The notes: generated by a model not told the origin, from the letters alone. 64,000 bases of DNA from Parasediminibacterium sp046546515 (GCF_046546515.1 NZ_JBKHKJ010000010.1:87372-151371); one strand, 5' to 3'. Counted from the stretch's first letter, positions 38,775 to 47,925 are shown. Made by a program: numbers and translations.

Positions 38775-41507
38775 TTAGAAATCAAATAATAAAGTACCAG
38801 TAAATGGTTGTTTCATTGCCTCGTTTTTTTGGCTTTGCGGCCCCATTAGCTTGGGATCCTGAAATTTTGTACCAATAGGGCTAATAGCATCAAAAAAGCC
38901 AATAGTATTGCCTGGAAAAGGTGGGTTGATATTATTATTAGGTGCAGCTAATGGTTTCTGTGGCTTTAACAGTTGCAAATAGATCCCATTCGTTTTTGCG
39001 TAAACCGTAAAGTTAGATTCTTTATTTTGTAGTGTAAACCAATACAATTCTGAATGCCAGCCTTTAAATTCGGGATACTCCCAAGACTCCCCAGTAATCG
39101 TATTGTTATACTTCTTTTGCCAAACACCCAATTGCTGCCCTTGCAAGCGGTTTTTCCAAACATGGTATGGTCCACGTCCCAGCCATTCCGCACCATTTAT
39201 CTTTTCTTCCGGATAATTAAATGTAATGCCACGGTAATTTGATTCTTTATCAATAAAATATTGGTAATCTAGCTGGGGAAATTGCCCTTTTCTAAATGTC
39301 CATTTAATAGTAAAATGATTAGAATCGGCATATATCGGCTCCACTATATATGCCTCCCCATCCTCATGGTTTTTAAAACCAACAAGTGTAAGCGAAACAC
39401 CAGCCAATGCTGGCCCTTCGGTTAATGAAATAGCTGTTTGGCCACTAACCACTTTGGTTAAGAACCCTGTTTTCTTATCAAAATTATAAGCAACACCATT
39501 GCTGCTAACTATTAGTAAATCTGAATCGTCCTTAAGGGTGGTTGGCACGGCTGCCTTGCTTACCACAACGGCCATTTGTTGCGGTGAATGGATGGCCCAA
39601 CTCCATGTAAAAACTTCTTTATTATTAAAATCATAAGCAGTAACATATAAAGCATCTGCACCTGCTTGGGTGGGCATATTAATAGTTAAAGTGCCTTTTT
39701 CGTTAGGAGCCAAATTTAGGGGCTGCGCTAGCCCTTTAGCCAGTGTGGATGCAGTACCGCCAGCAACTGGAAATTTTACCAATTTCCAGTCAAAGCTGCA
39801 TTTGTTCAGGTTGGTGTATATATAGTGGTTCTCAATAGGCAGCTTGCCATTAAAGTTTTCAGGCAATGTTTTGGTAGTTATTTGGATGGGGCTCCATGTT
39901 TCTTTAATTGCAAAGAAGCTTCCTTCCTTCTCCCTATGGGGACCAACTATGCCATCGGGGGCATGGTTGCCATCTACATCTATGGCATTGTTTTTATCGG
40001 CACGCACCACGCCTTCATCATGAAAGCTCCATAAAAAGCCACCCGCAGCAAGTCGGTTTTTCATCATTTCGCCCCAAAAATCTTCCAATGCCGCACCATG
40101 TCCTCCATCAAACAAGCCATGCATAAATTCAGTAGGAAAAAAAACCTCTTTACCTGTTGCTGCTTCTTTCAATAAATACTTAAAATCGGGATAGTGCTTG
40201 GTATTTGTGCCATTAAACCGCTCCCATGGATGGATAACCCACCTTTTTTGTGGATCATACAGTTGGTACTCATTATCTAAAGCACGGTTAAAGCCACCTT
40301 CGTTTCCATTATCCCAGATTACTATTGAAGGATGGTTTACATCCCTCACTACCAATTCCTTTACCAATTTTCTACCTACAATGGTATCGTAAAATGCTTG
40401 CCACCCAGTTAATTCATCCAATACAAATAACCCAAGCGAATCGCACAAATCAAGAAACTCTTTATCGGGTGGGTAATGGCACATCCGCACAGCATTCATG
40501 TTCATTTCCTTTATTAACCCAATATCCATTAAATGAATATCCCTACTTAGTGTCCTGCCACTTTCTGGCCATTCGCTATGGCGATTTACACCTTTAAATA
40601 TCACTTTGGCACCATTTACATAAAAACCATCGTTTAGCCTTAATTCTGTAGTACGAAAGCCAAAACGTTGTTTGATTGTATGTACTGTTTTGCCATTTTC
40701 TTTAATGGAAATGATGGCATTGTACAAGTTGGGCTGCTCTGGGTTCCATGTTTTGATTTGATCAGCGTGTTGGCTAAGCACCAAACTATCGCTGGCTGGC
40801 AAAGTAAAAGGCTTGCCTACAATTGTACCAGTCAATGTTTCTATTTGTGCTTCTATCTTTTGTTTGTCATTGGTCTTATTTGCAAATACGGTTACATTAA
40901 AATCGCCCGATGCTTTTGCATCAATGGCCACCCTTTCTATATGGGTTATCGGTACTATTTCTAAATAAACAGGGCGAAAAATGCCACCAAACATCCAAAA
41001 ATCGGCATGGCGTTCTGCTTTGTTGATAGATGCATTGGTAGAATGCCTGCTTACAGTTACTTCCAACAGGTTTTCCGTATTAAATTTTATCAAATCGCTG
41101 ATATCATACTTAAATTCATAAAAACCCCCTTGGTGGACATCGCCTGCTGATAGACCATTAATTTTTACTTCCGTATCGGTCATAGAAGCGTTGAATACGA
41201 TTATTACCTTCTTGTCTTTATACGCAGCAGGCACTTTGAATTTGTATTTGTAAAAGCCTTGCTCCGGGTCTTTCACATCATTATAATAGGAATAGCTGCC
41301 AAAACCTTGCATTTCCCAATTAGAGGGTACAGGAATAGTAGTCCAGTTGCCGCTATTCCTACCTTTGGTACACATAAATTCCCAATTTACAGTATGGTCT
41401 TTATCTGTTCCCGACAGATATTGGACTATTGTTTTCTGTGCTTTCAATAGGGGGCAAAACCCAAAAGAGAAAATGGCAATTAGCAAAGCATGTTTAATTT
41501 TAATCAT
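38775..41507 (-). CDS. GH2 family beta-galactosidase-like enzyme
   Basis: About 910 aa from ATG 41507 (MIKIKHALLIAIFSFG, a clean signal peptide); another ATG lies 9 bp upstream. Numbered from that upstream ATG: galactose-binding-like sandwich (~30-190), Ig-like domain (~195-290), TIM barrel (~290-560), and C-terminal beta domains. Acid/base Glu406 is in IWDNGNEGG and nucleophile Glu463 in FFPTEFMHG. The barrel start FKGVNRHSEWPESGR is classic for GH2. It should release beta-galactose or a related residue from oligosaccharides. It is separated from the CAZyme series by 1.27 kb and divergent from katG, so it is probably its own transcription unit. Confidence 0.92.
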   Translation of the reverse strand: MIKIKHALLIAIFSFGFCPLLKAQKTIVQYLSGTDKDHTVNWEFMCTKGRNSGNWTTIPVPSNWEMQGFGSYSYYNDVKDPEQGFYKYKFKVPAAYKDKKVIIVFNASMTDTEVKINGLSAGDVHQGGFYEFKYDISDLIKFNTENLLEVTVSRHSTNASINKAERHADFWMFGGIFRPVYLEIVPITHIERVAIDAKASGDFNVTVFANKTNDKQKIEAQIETLTGTIVGKPFTLPASDSLVLSQHADQIKTWNPEQPNLYNAIISIKENGKTVHTIKQRFGFRTTELRLNDGFYVNGAKVIFKGVNRHSEWPESGRTLSRDIHLMDIGLIKEMNMNAVRMCHYPPDKEFLDLCDSLGLFVLDELTGWQAFYDTIVGRKLVKELVVRDVNHPSIVIWDNGNEGGFNRALDNEYQLYDPQKRWVIHPWERFNGTNTKHYPDFKYLLKEAATGKEVFFPTEFMHGLFDGGHGAALEDFWGEMMKNRLAAGGFLWSFHDEGVVRADKNNAIDVDGNHAPDGIVGPHREKEGSFFAIKETWSPIQITTKTLPENFNGKLPIENHYIYTNLNKCSFDWKLVKFPVAGGTASTLAKGLAQPLNLAPNEKGTLTINMPTQAGADALYVTAYDFNNKEVFTWSWAIHSPQQMAVVVSKAAVPTTLKDDSDLLIVSSNGVAYNFDKKTGFLTKVVSGQTAISLTEGPALAGVSLTLVGFKNHEDGEAYIVEPIYADSNHFTIKWTFRKGQFPQLDYQYFIDKESNYRGITFNYPEEKINGAEWLGRGPYHVWKNRLQGQQLGVWQKKYNNTITGESWEYPEFKGWHSELYWFTLQNKESNFTVYAKTNGIYLQLLKPQKPLAAPNNNINPPFPGNTIGFFDAISPIGTKFQDPKLMGPQSQKNEAMKQPFTGTLLFDF

Positions 41508-41787
41508 AGCAGTCATTTAATCCTTTATGCAATTAAGGAAATTTTTTTTAATGCCCAAATATGACTATAATTTTGAAACAATGTTTAATACACATATATA
41601 TTTTTTACTAAAAATGCTAACCACTCACTACTATAGGACAGCGTTGCTGATTATCTTGCCTAGCTTATACTAATTACCAATCTAATAGTTTTTCTCTATC
41701 TCAATATTCAAATTCCCAATTTGGTTTCTAGTAAAAAAACACCAACTTTACTACCTAAAAATTATTCATCATAATTAAATATCTAGA

Positions 41788-44067
41788 ATGGAAAGCAACG
41801 ATAAAGACATTAGCAAATGCCCATTCCACAATGGCACATTAGAAAAACAAAACACTGGAGCCCGTGGTACAAAAAACCAAGATTGGTGGCCCAATAGGTT
41901 GCCATTGAACATCCTCCGCCAACATTCCGCTTTATCTAACCCACTAGGCGAAGATTTCAACTATGCGGAAGCATTCAAAACGCTTGATTTAGAAGCGGTG
42001 AAGCAAGACCTCCACGAGTTAATGACCGATTCGCAAGACTGGTGGCCTGCAGATTTTGGGCATTATGGTGGTTTTTTTATCCGTATGGCGTGGCATAGTG
42101 CGGGCACATACCGCATTGCTGATGGGCGTGGTGGAGCAGGCTCTGGTCAGCAAAGATTTGCACCATTGAATAGCTGGCCAGATAATGTGAACCTAGACAA
42201 AGCACGCCGTTTGCTTTGGCCTATTAAACAGAAATATGGCAATAAGCTGTCTTGGGCAGACTTATTAATTTTAACAGGTAATATAGCCCTTGAATCGATG
42301 GGGTTCAAAACTTTTGGCTTTGCAGGTGGGCGCATAGATTCTTGGGAACCTAGCGAAGATGTGTATTGGGGGGCTGAAACCACTTGGTTGGGTGGCGACA
42401 TTAGGTATGCCCAGGGATCCGAAGGCGTAGTAGAAACCCATGGCGTTTTAGTGTCAGATGATAAAGCAGACAGCGGCATTCATACCCGCAACTTGGAAAA
42501 CCCACTGGCGGCCGTGCAAATGGGCTTGATTTATGTAAACCCCGAAGGGCCAGACGGCAACCCCGACCCTATTGCCTCCGCTAGGGATATAAGGGAAACA
42601 TTTGCCCGTATGGCCATGGACGATGAAGAAACGGTTGCATTGATTGCTGGTGGTCACACATTTGGCAAAACCCATGGTGCTGCCTCCGCCGACCATGTTG
42701 GCAAAGAACCCGAAGCACAAGGAATTGAACAACAAGGCTTTGGCTGGAACAGCAGTTATGGTAGCGGCAAAGGTGCAGACACCATTACCAGTGGCTTGGA
42801 AGTAACTTGGACAACCACACCCACACAATGGAGTAACAACTATTTTGAAAACCTATTTGGCTATGAATGGGAGCTTACCAAAAGCCCTGCGGGTGCCCAC
42901 CAATGGACAGCCAAAAATGCAGCGGCCATTATCCCAGATGCATATGATGCATCGAAAAAGCATTTGCCTACCATGCTCACGACAGATTTGGCCTTGCGGC
43001 TTGATCCTGCTTATGAAAAAATATCAAGACGCTTTTTCGAGCATCCCGACCAATTTGCTGATGCTTTTGCCCGTGCTTGGTTCAAACTAACCCACAGGGA
43101 CATGGGTCCACGCCCACGCTATTTAGGGAATGACATACCCAAGGAAGAACTGATTTGGCAAGATCCAATACCTGAAGTAAATCATCCATTGATAGAAGCT
43201 AATGATATAGCTGCGCTAAAAACCAGTATTTTACAGTCTGGATTAACGGTATCCCAACTAGTATCCACAGCTTGGGCATCTGCTTCTACTTTCCGTGGTT
43301 CAGATAAACGTGGTGGTGCGAATGGTGCAAGGATCCGCTTATCACCCCAAAAATATTGGGCAGTAAACAACCCTGCACAACTATCGAAAGTGCTGGATAT
43401 TTTGGAAGCAATACAACAGGCATTCAATGCTTCGCAAACAACTGGAAAGAAAGTTTCATTGGCAGATTTGATTGTGTTGGCTGGTGTTGCTGGCGTTGAA
43501 AAGGCAGCTACAAATGCAGGGCATGATATTACCGTGCCGTTTACCCCTGGCCGTATGGATGCATCGCAAGAACAAACCGATGTACATTCTTTCGCCGTGT
43601 TAGAACCTATAGCAGATGGCTTCCGCAATTACCTAAAGAACAAATATTCTGTTTCAACAGAAGAATTATTGGTCGACAAAGCACAACTATTAACCTTGAC
43701 AGCACCCGAAATGACGGCACTTATTGGTGGGCTTCGGGTATTAGATACAAATTTCAATAATACCAAGCATGGGGTGTTTACAACACAGCCTGGCGTACTG
43801 AGCAATGATTTTTTTGTGAACTTGCTTGATATTAACACTGTTTGGACTGCAACGGACAATCATAAGGAGGTATTTGAAGGCCGGGACAGAAAAACCGGAG
43901 AAGCTAAATGGACAGCTACACGGGCAGATTTGATATTTGGTTCCAATGCAGAGCTAAGGGCAGTAGCAGAAGTATATGCCAGCAGCGATGCACAAAATAA
44001 ATTTATAAACGATTTTGTAAAAGCATGGGACAAAGTCATGAACCTTGACCGTTTTGATTTGGGATAG
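41788..44067 (+). CDS. katG: Catalase-peroxidase
   Basis: 759 aa, the normal length of the two-domain bifunctional enzyme. It removes hydrogen peroxide in the cytoplasm using heme. Distal residues Arg99, Trp102 and His103 lie in RMAWHSAGTYR; the Met-Tyr-Trp adduct partners are Trp102, Tyr249 (MGLIYVNPEGP) and Met275 (ARMAMDDEE); the proximal heme ligand is His290 (GGHTFGKTHG). All key residues are intact. The second, heme-free domain covers about residues 430-759. It is monocistronic, followed by a strong terminator. Divergent from the GH2 gene; no OxyR-like site could be recognised in the 280-bp gap. Confidence 0.97.
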   Translation: MESNDKDISKCPFHNGTLEKQNTGARGTKNQDWWPNRLPLNILRQHSALSNPLGEDFNYAEAFKTLDLEAVKQDLHELMTDSQDWWPADFGHYGGFFIRMAWHSAGTYRIADGRGGAGSGQQRFAPLNSWPDNVNLDKARRLLWPIKQKYGNKLSWADLLILTGNIALESMGFKTFGFAGGRIDSWEPSEDVYWGAETTWLGGDIRYAQGSEGVVETHGVLVSDDKADSGIHTRNLENPLAAVQMGLIYVNPEGPDGNPDPIASARDIRETFARMAMDDEETVALIAGGHTFGKTHGAASADHVGKEPEAQGIEQQGFGWNSSYGSGKGADTITSGLEVTWTTTPTQWSNNYFENLFGYEWELTKSPAGAHQWTAKNAAAIIPDAYDASKKHLPTMLTTDLALRLDPAYEKISRRFFEHPDQFADAFARAWFKLTHRDMGPRPRYLGNDIPKEELIWQDPIPEVNHPLIEANDIAALKTSILQSGLTVSQLVSTAWASASTFRGSDKRGGANGARIRLSPQKYWAVNNPAQLSKVLDILEAIQQAFNASQTTGKKVSLADLIVLAGVAGVEKAATNAGHDITVPFTPGRMDASQEQTDVHSFAVLEPIADGFRNYLKNKYSVSTEELLVDKAQLLTLTAPEMTALIGGLRVLDTNFNNTKHGVFTTQPGVLSNDFFVNLLDINTVWTATDNHKEVFEGRDRKTGEAKWTATRADLIFGSNAELRAVAEVYASSDAQNKFINDFVKAWDKVMNLDRFDLG

Positions 44068-44105
44068 TTGGGGATTGATTTTTATCATTAATGACTATTT
44101 TGCTA

Positions 44106-44130
44106 CAAGCCATCAAATTTTGATGGCTTG
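44106..44130 (+). terminator. Rho-independent terminator of katG
   Basis: CAAGCCATCAAA paired with TTTGATGGCTTG (12-bp perfect arms, one base between), followed by TTTGTTTT, 39 bp after the katG stop. Confidence 0.85.
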
Positions 44131-44363
44131 TTTGTTTTGAGAGATGGTTTCTTGCTGGTGTAAACACAATAAAAGTAGGTAAGTAAAGTTTCCGAAATAA
44201 CTTGCCCCATTCAAGTTAATTGCTAAAAAATATTTAACCACAAAGAACACAAATATTTTGCGCCAAGAAGCGCAATGAGAGTCCTTTTTAAGGTAAAACG
44301 TTTCCCTTGCCCCCCAACCCCTCCCCTATCCCTGCGCTAGTGTGATACTCAAACCTCCGAGGT

Positions 44364-44601
44364 AGGCTGTTCAGAATCAAGGGGGTATTTTAGTACAGTT
44401 TTCAGCCGCATTTTGATTTGTGTTATTGCGTTTCAGATGCCCCATCCCCGTCATTGCGAGGCACGAAGCAACCTACTCTACAAAATTTAGGCACTCTTAT
44501 GTGCGGTTAGATTTCTTCGTGCCTCGCAATGACGGGCATGCAGAAAGCGAATTGGTAGCCCTAAAATGTACGAAGATCTTTATGCCTATTCTGAACAGCC
44601 T
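44364..44601. mobile_element. MITE-like element with 14-bp terminal inverted repeats
   Basis: 238 bp bounded by AGGCTGTTCAGAAT (44364-44377) and its perfect complement ATTCTGAACAGCCT (44588-44601). It is flanked on both sides by the same 11 bp ACCTCCGAGGT (44353-44363 and 44602-44612), which looks like a target-site duplication. Inside is a second perfect 22-bp inverted repeat (44447-44468 with 44515-44536, CCCGTCATTGCGAGGCACGA and two more bases), the widespread cattgcgaggcacgaagcaa palindrome. No transposase is encoded, so mobilisation in trans would be required. Confidence 0.65.
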
Positions 44602-44744
44602 ACCTCCGAGGTAAATTGAAGAACTAAAAAAAGATTTAAAATGGCTTTTTTTCTTCTTTTTTCGTTATTTATTTTTTTTCAGAACCTACCTTTTTGCCTA
44701 TAACTCATTGATATTCAGTTGTTTATGTTTTTTTAGCCTCATTT

Positions 44745-44850
44745 TTTATGATAATTTAAGTGAATTTTATGATAGTTTATTGATAGTAAAATGATAGTTT
44801 ATTGATAATGGAATAATAATTTATTGATAAGAAACTGATAAGATTTTGAT
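44745..44850 (-). repeat. 11-bp periodic array A
   Basis: At least seven successive 11-mers (ttttatgatag, tttattgatag, taaaatgatag, tttattgataa and variants) with a constant 11-bp step from 44765. On the minus strand the array is followed by TATCAATGAGTTAT, also found next to array D. Periodic A-tracts at near-helical spacing suggest curved DNA or a multi-site binding region. Confidence 0.75.
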
Positions 44851-44964
44851 GGTGGATTATCATTTTCCCAAGCCAACCATCCGTTGCGAGGGTAAAGGCC
44901 AAGAAGCCCTAGTTCCTCATTTAATGTAAAGTTGGCATAGATAGTTACATGAGCCAAAATAAAA

Positions 44965-45021
44965 ATCCTATATGGGGGAAATATGCCCCCATGAGCATCC
45001 AAAAATGCCCCCATATAGGAT
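44965..45021. repeat. Inverted-repeat cassette ATCCTATATGGGGG, copy 1
   Basis: ATCCTATATGGGGG (44965-44978) and CCCCCATATAGGAT (45008-45021) are perfect complements around cccccatgagcatcc. A closely similar cassette occurs at 63864-63910, also near an 11-bp array. Both may be one dispersed element. Confidence 0.65.
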
Positions 45022-45426
45022 ATTGAGCGAAGGCTAACTAAGGCAGCCAAATTCCCCTCACGAGGGGTGGCCGCAGGCCGGGGTGGTTACTCCCGCTACG
45101 ATAACCCATCCAACGCATAAAGGCAATAATTCATTTTGGCAGGTTGCCTGCAAACAACAGCCAGCCTACATTTCGGTTATATTTCTCCTGCGTTGAAAGG
45201 ATGGGGAGACCGAAGCGAAGGCACACGCGGCACGCCGTGCGCCAGCAAACCCTAATTATTTCGGCTCGTGCGCTAGCGGGGAAACGGATTATTTGTAAGT
45301 CTAAGCATTCCACAAATAGTTAAAAGTTTATTTATTAGTTGCATTAATAATTTCGTATAATGTTATTTGTGTACCACAAGAAAAGATGCGTAAATTAAAA
45401 AGTTGTAGGCAAGCTCCGAGGACACC
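45022..45426. other. Repeat-rich intergenic region without a clear gene
   Basis: Contains the GC-rich palindromic phrase cccctcacgaggggtggccgc and remnants of other intergenic repeats. Short open frames read through repeats and are not convincing genes. Confidence 0.5.
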
Positions 45427-45972
45427 CTAAGCCTCTTCAGCCAATAGTTTCATCGCATTAGCAAATCCACGACTTGTTTCATCATAAACTTCATGACCGT
45501 ACCCCATCTTATCATTAAGGTCATAAAGCATCTTATACAGAACAAATGGGTTTTGAGATTCGGAAACCCATTTAACAATTATATCTAACATCTCATTCAT
45601 TTTAGACTGAAAAGTCATGCGACCATCACCTTTTCTAATGCCGGCATTGTCTGACTTCTTCTTGCCTAAAGACAAAAAGATATTTTTTTCATCGTAAATT
45701 ATATCCCTTGATTGTTTAAATTCTTTACCCTTAGGCAAATAAAGCATTAGAACATTTCTGATACCCTTGTAATAAATATTATACTTTTCATCAGGGTTTT
45801 CAAAATCCTTGCCTATCATTTGTCTTAGTTCGTCAATTTCTGTTAGAGTGCCAGTCTGTAAATCTATTGACAACTGCTTGCCACTCTTTTCATTTACTCG
45901 ACGCAAAAGTTCTAATCTTTCAATATCACTTTCTGAGAGGTCTTGCTGCTTTTTAATCTCTTTTTCTTTCAT
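45427..45972 (-). CDS. Unknown protein, partner of HTH-ImmA/IrrE protease
   Basis: 181 aa, charged and apparently soluble, with no signal peptide or membrane segment. Not recognised. Visible features: a mostly helical N-terminal ~30 residues (QQDLSESDIERLELLRR), a central beta-prone part with KGIRNVLMLYLPKGKEF and IFLSLGKKKSD, and a helical C-terminus (MNEMLDIIVKWVSESQNPF). Its start codon lies 3 bp after the stop codon of the ImmA/IrrE gene, so translation is probably coupled. By analogy with other protease-regulator pairs it could be the protease's target, an inhibitor, or an effector toxin; this is inference only. Base composition is richer in A/T than that of the surrounding chromosomal genes. 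Confidence 0.75.
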   Translation of the reverse strand: MKEKEIKKQQDLSESDIERLELLRRVNEKSGKQLSIDLQTGTLTEIDELRQMIGKDFENPDEKYNIYYKGIRNVLMLYLPKGKEFKQSRDIIYDEKNIFLSLGKKKSDNAGIRKGDGRMTFQSKMNEMLDIIVKWVSESQNPFVLYKMLYDLNDKMGYGHEVYDETSRGFANAMKLLAEEA

Positions 45973-45975
45973 AAA

Positions 45976-47178
45976 TTATATTGTATTGAGTTCAAAAATT
46001 TGTTTGATTTTTAATGAAACCTCCTTCAAGCTACCCTCATTCCATGTTATTGGATTTACTTTGTTTATAGCCAAAGCATAAGGAGGAAAAAATTCATTAA
46101 ATGCGCTATAATAATTTTTCTTATAAAGTTTATCCTGGTAGAACCTGAAAGCAGAATAAATAAAAGAAACATGAACTTCCATTTCTTTTGCAAATCTTTC
46201 AACTACAAAACGATTGTTAATATGGTTTTTAATAAAATTAAATTTTTCAATGCCACAAAAGAAATCCATTGAGAATTGGTCTGCTTTTTCTTCAATAAGA
46301 AATAAATCAGGGTCGCCAGTCAAATGAAATTTTGTTTTTTCAATTATTTCTAAATCATAGAGAACATGATGTAATTCATGGATTAGCGTTGTCCAAATTG
46401 TAGGATACTTTTTAAATAAATCAGTTAGGACAATACAAGGCCTTCCATTTACAACAAATGTGCCGCCACGGACTTGTGTATTTACAAGTTGATGTTGAAT
46501 AATTACAGTTACGCCAATATTATACAATGCTTTACAAACTGTAAATAAACCATTCTCTACATCTTGACAATAGGGCTTTATTTTAACTATTAAATCTTTT
46601 AACTGCTCTCGATTATATTCGTTTGTATTATTAATATTTTTGAAACATTGGTACGCTGAATTAATCCAAAAATCTTTCATTTTATCAGAAAACTTACGCT
46701 TACCTTGACTGAAAAGTGGATTTGCTAATTCGCTTTCAAATTCTAAAATACTTTCAAATCCAAAAAAAGTCAAAACCCTTTCTATCAAACCATCAACATC
46801 ATCTGTGTCTTCAAAAAACCCAATTTTGCTTAGTTTTTTGACATCAAAATTTTTGACTAAAAAGGAGACCTTTTTTGCTTTTTCAAGTGCCGCAATATTT
46901 TCAGGGCTTTGATTTTTCAAAACAGCCAGAACTACTTCATTCAACTCAACTTCTAAAAATTGAGAAATTTTTAAAATATTAATAATGCTTGGTTGTTTAG
47001 CCGTGCCGCTGACAATTTCATCAAAAACATCTTTATCAATACTTAAAATATTAAGTGCCTTTGTTTTACTTATATCATACTCCATAAGTTTGTCATCAAA
47101 CAATTGCCTTAAATCTAATACTTTAGACTCGTCTTGAAAGACAGATTTCAATAAACTATCAATACTAAAGTTTGACAT
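45976..47178 (-). CDS. HTH-ImmA/IrrE family metalloprotease regulator
   Basis: 400 aa from ATG 47178 (MSNFSIDSLLKSV). An in-frame GTG at 47196 is rejected because it overlaps the predicted -7 promoter box. The N-terminal ~90 residues resemble a Xre-type helix-turn-helix (ISKTKALNILSIDKDVFDEI...ILKISQFLEVE). The C-terminal half carries the zinc protease motif HELHH (residues 267-271) followed by the third ligand region IEEKADQF. Such proteins cut a repressor or partner after a signal (as ImmA and IrrE/DdrO do). Here the DNA-binding and protease parts are fused. The gene heads a two-gene operon with palindromic operators around its promoter, which suggests autoregulation. A/T-rich, so probably acquired. 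Confidence 0.85.
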   Translation of the reverse strand: MSNFSIDSLLKSVFQDESKVLDLRQLFDDKLMEYDISKTKALNILSIDKDVFDEIVSGTAKQPSIINILKISQFLEVELNEVVLAVLKNQSPENIAALEKAKKVSFLVKNFDVKKLSKIGFFEDTDDVDGLIERVLTFFGFESILEFESELANPLFSQGKRKFSDKMKDFWINSAYQCFKNINNTNEYNREQLKDLIVKIKPYCQDVENGLFTVCKALYNIGVTVIIQHQLVNTQVRGGTFVVNGRPCIVLTDLFKKYPTIWTTLIHELHHVLYDLEIIEKTKFHLTGDPDLFLIEEKADQFSMDFFCGIEKFNFIKNHINNRFVVERFAKEMEVHVSFIYSAFRFYQDKLYKKNYYSAFNEFFPPYALAINKVNPITWNEGSLKEVSLKIKQIFELNTI

Positions 47179-47182
47179 AAAA

Positions 47183-47246
47183 GAGTAATTACCCACAAAT
47201 ATAAATGATTATATCAACAAAATAAAACAAAAAAGGGTAATTACCC
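47183..47246 (-). promoter_or_regulatory. Promoter of the ImmA/IrrE operon bracketed by twin palindromic operators
   Basis: Minus-strand promoter with -7 box TATATTTG (47203 to 47196) and T/G-rich -33 region. Operator 1 is the perfect palindrome GGGTAATTACCC at 47235-47246, just upstream of the promoter. Operator 2 is GAGTAATTACCC at 47183-47194, over the start of transcription. They are 52 bp apart, about five helical turns, so a dimeric HTH protein could bind both and loop or block the promoter. Confidence 0.75.
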
Positions 47247-47317
47247 TCAATTAATTAAACCTATCTGACAATATAAGCCTGCACACAATATCCTTATTTG
47301 CCATATGGCTGGCTTGA

Positions 47318-47414
47318 CGGAACAAAATCGACTTTTAGTCCATTTTGTTCCGGCCGACTCAGCTTGGCGTAGACTCCTGTCTACGTCATAGCGTTTGCAA
47401 ATCTCCCGATTTGC
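47318..47414. repeat. Three consecutive REP-like hairpins
   Basis: CGGAACAAAAT/ATTTTGTTCCG (47318-47352), CGTAGAC-tcct-GTCTACG (47368-47385) and GCAAATC-tccc-GATTTGC (47397-47414). The second resembles the hairpin at 38726-38761; the third shares its GCAAATC/GATTTGC arms with the anticodon arms of the tRNA-like copies at 48140-48846. The short pyrimidine loops (ggag on the other strand) are typical of REP palindromes. Confidence 0.7.
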
Positions 47415-47515
47415 GTCTTCATCAAACCCAGACAGTTCAAGAGATTATAGCATTTAGAGGGTTCATCTAACAATAGTACTAAAATAACTTTTTCAAAATG
47501 CTAATATATTTAGTT

Positions 47516-47925
47516 TATCTTCGTGCAAAATTTAGCTTAATGCATGGAGACAAAACAACCCAAGCTAAATCGAAGTTCTTTTTTTACTAATATTAATATA
47601 GTTGTAGTGCCAAAATTTGGTGTCGCGTTTATCACCCACAAATCACTCACTTTTTCTCACAAATCACTCATAAAATACGCACAAATCACTCAAAAAGTAC
47701 GCACAAAACACGCACGAATCACTCACGAATTTTTTCCGATATTGTTGATAATCAATGGTTTAAATGAGTGAAAGCAATTTTTGAAAAAGACAAATGAGCA
47801 AAAGAATCCGAAAACAGGCAATACTGAAACTATTTTAATAAAAAGCAAGGTAAAATGGATATTGTAAAAAATAAGCAATTGTTCTTGGTTTGCCCTTCCT
47901 GCAAACGCACTAGGTTATACTCGTT
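47516..47925 (+). repeat. 11-bp array element B with conserved flanks
   Basis: Begins with a promoter-like TATCTTCG (47516-47523), then ttttttactaatattaata..agttgtagt, an array of 11-mers at 47637-47734 (CACAAATCACT, CATAAAATACG, CAAAAAGTACG, CACAAAACACG), then ttgttgataatcaatgg and a conserved ~150-bp tail. The same order, with a different number and sequence of units, occurs at 58430-58840. A 75-codon frame crosses it, but the matching locus is not open, so it is more likely non-coding. Confidence 0.7.

Noticed and set aside
44420..44614. Plus-strand 64-codon open frame (MLLRFRCPIPVIARHEATYS)
   Set aside because: It is the translation of the cattgcgaggcacgaagcaa palindrome inside the MITE-like element, a well-known spurious peptide source.
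44799..45050. Minus-strand 83-codon frame
   Set aside because: It reads through the ATCCTATATGGGGG cassette and array A; no family features.
47179..47196. GTG start at 47196 for the ImmA/IrrE gene
   Set aside because: This codon overlaps the -7 promoter box and would precede the predicted transcription start; ATG 47178 is more consistent.
47544..47771. 75-codon frame across 11-bp array element B
   Set aside because: The peptide merely reflects the 11-bp repeats (33-nt periodicity), and the homologous locus at 58430-58840 is not open.
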